From: Saprospiraceae bacterium
Lineage (GTDB): Bacteria > Bacteroidota > Bacteroidia > Chitinophagales > Saprospiraceae
Direction: 5' to 3'
Length of the DNA stretch: 64,000 bases
NCBI GenBank assembly: GCA_030729925.1
Contig: JANQWK010000093.1
Coordinates: 1-64,000, forward strand
A program made the translations under genes and the position numbers. Every line of letters begins with the position of its first letter. Positions within the stretch are counted from its first letter, which is position 1. Under the pieces are notes generated by a model that worked only from the letters and a program-made list of their open reading frames with translations, was not told where the DNA came from and did not search any database. Of the stretch, positions 61,571-64,000 are shown in pieces.

Positions 61571-64000
61571 ATGAACATCAAATTCAAGGTGCTTCTGAGT
61601 GCTTTGTTGTTAGTGTTGGGTGTGCAGGTTTCGTTTGCACAGTTCACGGCGACAGGTACAGTGAAGGACGATGCTGGTGAGCCATTAATTGGTGCCACAA
61701 TTCAAGTAAAGGGTACTACCACGGGTACGGTAACGGATCTGGATGGTGGTTTTAGCGTTGAGGTACCGACGAACACGGCTACGCTGGTGGTTTCGTACAC
61801 GGGTTACGAGACGCAGGAGGTTGGAATTACTTCCGCCAACAGGACGATTGACATTGTGCTGGCTACTTCGGCCGAGCAATTGGCAGAGGTAGTAGTGGTT
61901 GGTTATGGAGAGACGTCGAAGGAGGGTCTGACCGGTGCGGTGTCTTCGTTGAAGAGCGACCGTCTGGAGCAGGTTCCTTTGGCTTCGGTAGAGCAGACGC
62001 TGCAGGGTAACATTGCAGGTTTGCAGTCCAACTTGTCCAACGGTCAGCCGGGGTCTCAGGTGGAAGTCCGTATCCGCGGCCAGGGTTCTATTTCTGCATC
62101 CAGTGAGCCGCTGTATGTGGTGGACGGAGTGCCTTTGTTCAACCCGGGTGATGGGTTGACCAGCCAGTCGGAGACCGCCAACGTAATGGCGAGTATGAAC
62201 CCCAATGATATTGAGTCGGTTACGGTGTTGAAAGATGCATCTGCGACGGCGATCTACGGATCACGTGCGGCCAACGGGGTTATCCTGATCACGACGAAGT
62301 CGGGTAAGGCAGGTAAGCCCCAGGTGAAGTTCAGCGCACAGGTGGGCTTCAACGACTGGGCGGTTTCAGACAGCAAAAATGTGCGTAGTTTGGATGCCCG
62401 GGAGTACGTGGATTTGTTCATGGATGGTGAGTTGAACCGCGGTACGTCTATCGCTACGGCAATCAGCCGTTTCAATAATAACTATCCGGATCCACAGACA
62501 GGTAGGCCGGCGGTGGATATTACTCCTGATGGTGCTGGTGGTTATACCGTTGGTGAGGTTAGAGTAGATACAGATTGGTTCAATGAGCTATCGCGCACAG
62601 GAATCAACCAGAGCTACGACATGAGCGTGAGCGGTGGTAATGAGACGCTGACGTATTTTGCGTCGGCTTCCTACTTTGACCAAGAGTCTCCGATCATCGG
62701 GGTTGGTTTGGATCGCTATTCTACCCGTGCCAACGTTTCTGTCCAGGCACTTCCCTGGTTGAAGTTGGTCAACAACCTGAACGTGTCGCGTACCTATCAA
62801 TCAGGTCCGGATGATGATACGGCTTTCAGTAATCCGATCTATACCATGTATCTGCTTCCGGCGGTAATTCCTACAAAAGATGCGCAGGGTTTGTCCTACG
62901 ATGGTCACAAAGGATTTTTTATGGGTGGTAACAACCCGGTGGGTTCTTTGAGCGGCGATGATGATTTGTACTGGATCCTGAACCGTATTGTGGATAATGT
63001 CAGCGCAGAGGTGACGTTAGCTAAGGGCTTGAAATTCAAGTCTAACTGGGCGATTGACCTCTACGGCTACAACGAGGTGTACTACCGTAATGCCCGTTAT
63101 GGCGACGGTCGTAACTCCAATGGTTTTGCACAGGAGACAACCCGTAATATCACCAACTGGATGGGTTCACAGACATTGAACTATAACAAAACATTGGGAG
63201 AGGTACACAACTTTTCTGCCTTGGCAGGATACGAGGCCAACAAAGTAACGACTCGCTCTTCGTTTGTACAGGGTCAAAATTTCCCGCCAAGTCCACAGTT
63301 GCGCACCATCGAAAACGCAGCGGAGATTGTGGGTGGAACCAGCTCCTTGACCGGCTTTGCGTTTGAGTCATACTTCGGACGGATTTCGTACAACTACGAT
63401 TACAAGTACTACATTTCAGCTTCATTGCGCCGCGATGGTTCTTCTCGTTTTGGTACAGAGAACCGCTTTGGTAATTTCTGGTCACTGGGTGCATCCTGGC
63501 GATTGGATCAGGAGGCCTTTATTCAGAATATCGAAGCAATTAATGAATTGAAACTGCGCTCCAGCTACGGTATCACAGGTAATGCCGAGATCGGAAACTT
63601 TGCGTGGTTGCCTTCCGTGAGCTTCGGTATTGATTATGATGGTTCACCAGGGGGTACCTTCACCAATATTGGTAATACCAATCTTACCTGGGAACAAAGT
63701 GCTGCGTTCAACGTAGGAGTGGACTTCCGAGTGTTCGACCGCGTGAGCGGTGTGGTGGAGTATTTCTGGAGAGAGTCGGACAACCTGTTGCTCAATCTTC
63801 CGGTTTCCCGAACTACAGGTTTTACCAGTGCTACCCAGAACTTCGGTGCAATGGTCAACAAGGGTATCGAACTTACCCTGGATGTAGATCTGGTAAACAC
63901 CGGTGATTTCAGCTGGACAGCAGGGGGTAACATTTCGTTTATTGAGAATGAAATTACCCGCTTGGCCGAGCCATTTGTGGATGGAACAGGTAACCGTTTC
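61571..64000 (+). CDS. Second SusC/RagA-family transporter, 3' end outside the window
   Basis: An open frame from ATG 61571 to the window edge, coding for at least 810 residues. Every part read is the same as in the first SusC (56610-59696): signal peptide, carboxypeptidase-like domain, plug with IRGQGSISASSEPLYVVDGV, and the barrel up to EPFVDGTGNRF. Since it follows SusD and a terminator, this is the start of a second SusC-SusD unit; a further SusD is likely beyond the edge. Whether the barrel C terminus also matches cannot be told here. Confidence 0.93.
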   Translation, partial: MNIKFKVLLSALLLVLGVQVSFAQFTATGTVKDDAGEPLIGATIQVKGTTTGTVTDLDGGFSVEVPTNTATLVVSYTGYETQEVGITSANRTIDIVLATSAEQLAEVVVVGYGETSKEGLTGAVSSLKSDRLEQVPLASVEQTLQGNIAGLQSNLSNGQPGSQVEVRIRGQGSISASSEPLYVVDGVPLFNPGDGLTSQSETANVMASMNPNDIESVTVLKDASATAIYGSRAANGVILITTKSGKAGKPQVKFSAQVGFNDWAVSDSKNVRSLDAREYVDLFMDGELNRGTSIATAISRFNNNYPDPQTGRPAVDITPDGAGGYTVGEVRVDTDWFNELSRTGINQSYDMSVSGGNETLTYFASASYFDQESPIIGVGLDRYSTRANVSVQALPWLKLVNNLNVSRTYQSGPDDDTAFSNPIYTMYLLPAVIPTKDAQGLSYDGHKGFFMGGNNPVGSLSGDDDLYWILNRIVDNVSAEVTLAKGLKFKSNWAIDLYGYNEVYYRNARYGDGRNSNGFAQETTRNITNWMGSQTLNYNKTLGEVHNFSALAGYEANKVTTRSSFVQGQNFPPSPQLRTIENAAEIVGGTSSLTGFAFESYFGRISYNYDYKYYISASLRRDGSSRFGTENRFGNFWSLGASWRLDQEAFIQNIEAINELKLRSSYGITGNAEIGNFAWLPSVSFGIDYDGSPGGTFTNIGNTNLTWEQSAAFNVGVDFRVFDRVSGVVEYFWRESDNLLLNLPVSRTTGFTSATQNFGAMVNKGIELTLDVDLVNTGDFSWTAGGNISFIENEITRLAEPFVDGTGNRF
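61571..64000 (+). repeat. Long direct repeat, copy 2 (runs off the window)
   Basis: It matches 56610-59039 base for base as far as I could compare. The repeat begins at or a few bases before the ATG, since the sequence GATTTATG here against GTTTTATG in copy 1 already differs. Confidence 0.9.

Overview
The window is chromosomal DNA of a Bacteroidota bacterium. The evidence is a complete SusC/SusD pair plus the start of a second SusC gene, a secreted protease ending in a type IX secretion (T9SS) sorting domain, WbqC, DUF4403 and NhaD family genes, start codons preceded by A-rich sequence instead of a strong Shine-Dalgarno, and promoters of the Bacteroidota type (TTG, 17-20 bases, TAnnTTTG). The mix (large TPR, VPS10-like and Cys-repeat secreted proteins, dense housekeeping genes) would suit the Saprospiria, but that placement is inference. 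I saw no rRNA, tRNA, CRISPR, insertion sequence or prophage genes.

Layout. 1-1756: end of a glycosyltransferase-like TPR protein and a methyltransferase. 1757-4576: aspartate-type aminotransferase and, divergently, an acyl-CoA carboxylase subunit. 4618-9316: a 1109-residue three-pass membrane protein with WG repeats, a papain-fold protein that has lost its catalytic residues, and a YfcE-like phosphodiesterase. 9320-12820 (minus): an aminotransferase-like protein with an altered cofactor site, a small membrane protein and gamma-glutamyltransferase. 12821-13121: a gene-free gap holding a possible structured RNA with its own terminator. 13122-15461 (minus): acyl-CoA dehydrogenase and alkaline phosphatase. 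15646-20302: a CotH-like secreted protein and a large M43-type metalloprotease with 17 Cys-rich repeats. 20371-23685 (minus): dehydrogenase, acetyltransferase, aminotransferase and glycosyltransferase genes that fit synthesis of a diacetamido-uronic acid sugar. 23745-33482: DNA maintenance (rarA, AlkD-like, PIF1-like helicase), a dynamin-like GTPase operon that includes a 44-residue membrane protein, a Tat-exported oxidoreductase and trmN6.

33495-40256 (minus): an outer-membrane barrel with a 1050-residue TPR partner, ornithine aminotransferase, and a nicotinamidase-fold protein lacking two of three catalytic residues. 40381-46911: an overlapping set of LolD-like ATPase, DUF389 membrane protein and photolyase-related protein, then an M16 peptidase. 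46986-56072: VPS10/sortilin-like protein, DUF4403 lipoprotein, NhaD antiporter, dusB and cca. 56610-64000: SusC-SusD followed by a second SusC that matches the first over all 2430 visible bases, while the leaders in front of them have diverged.

The most unusual content is (i) the membrane WG-repeat protein coupled to a dead papain homologue, (ii) three enzyme-fold proteins with replaced active-site residues, (iii) the identical SusC pair, and (iv) the orphan terminator with a foldable region at 12870-13071. All family assignments are from reading motifs by eye; no database search was run.
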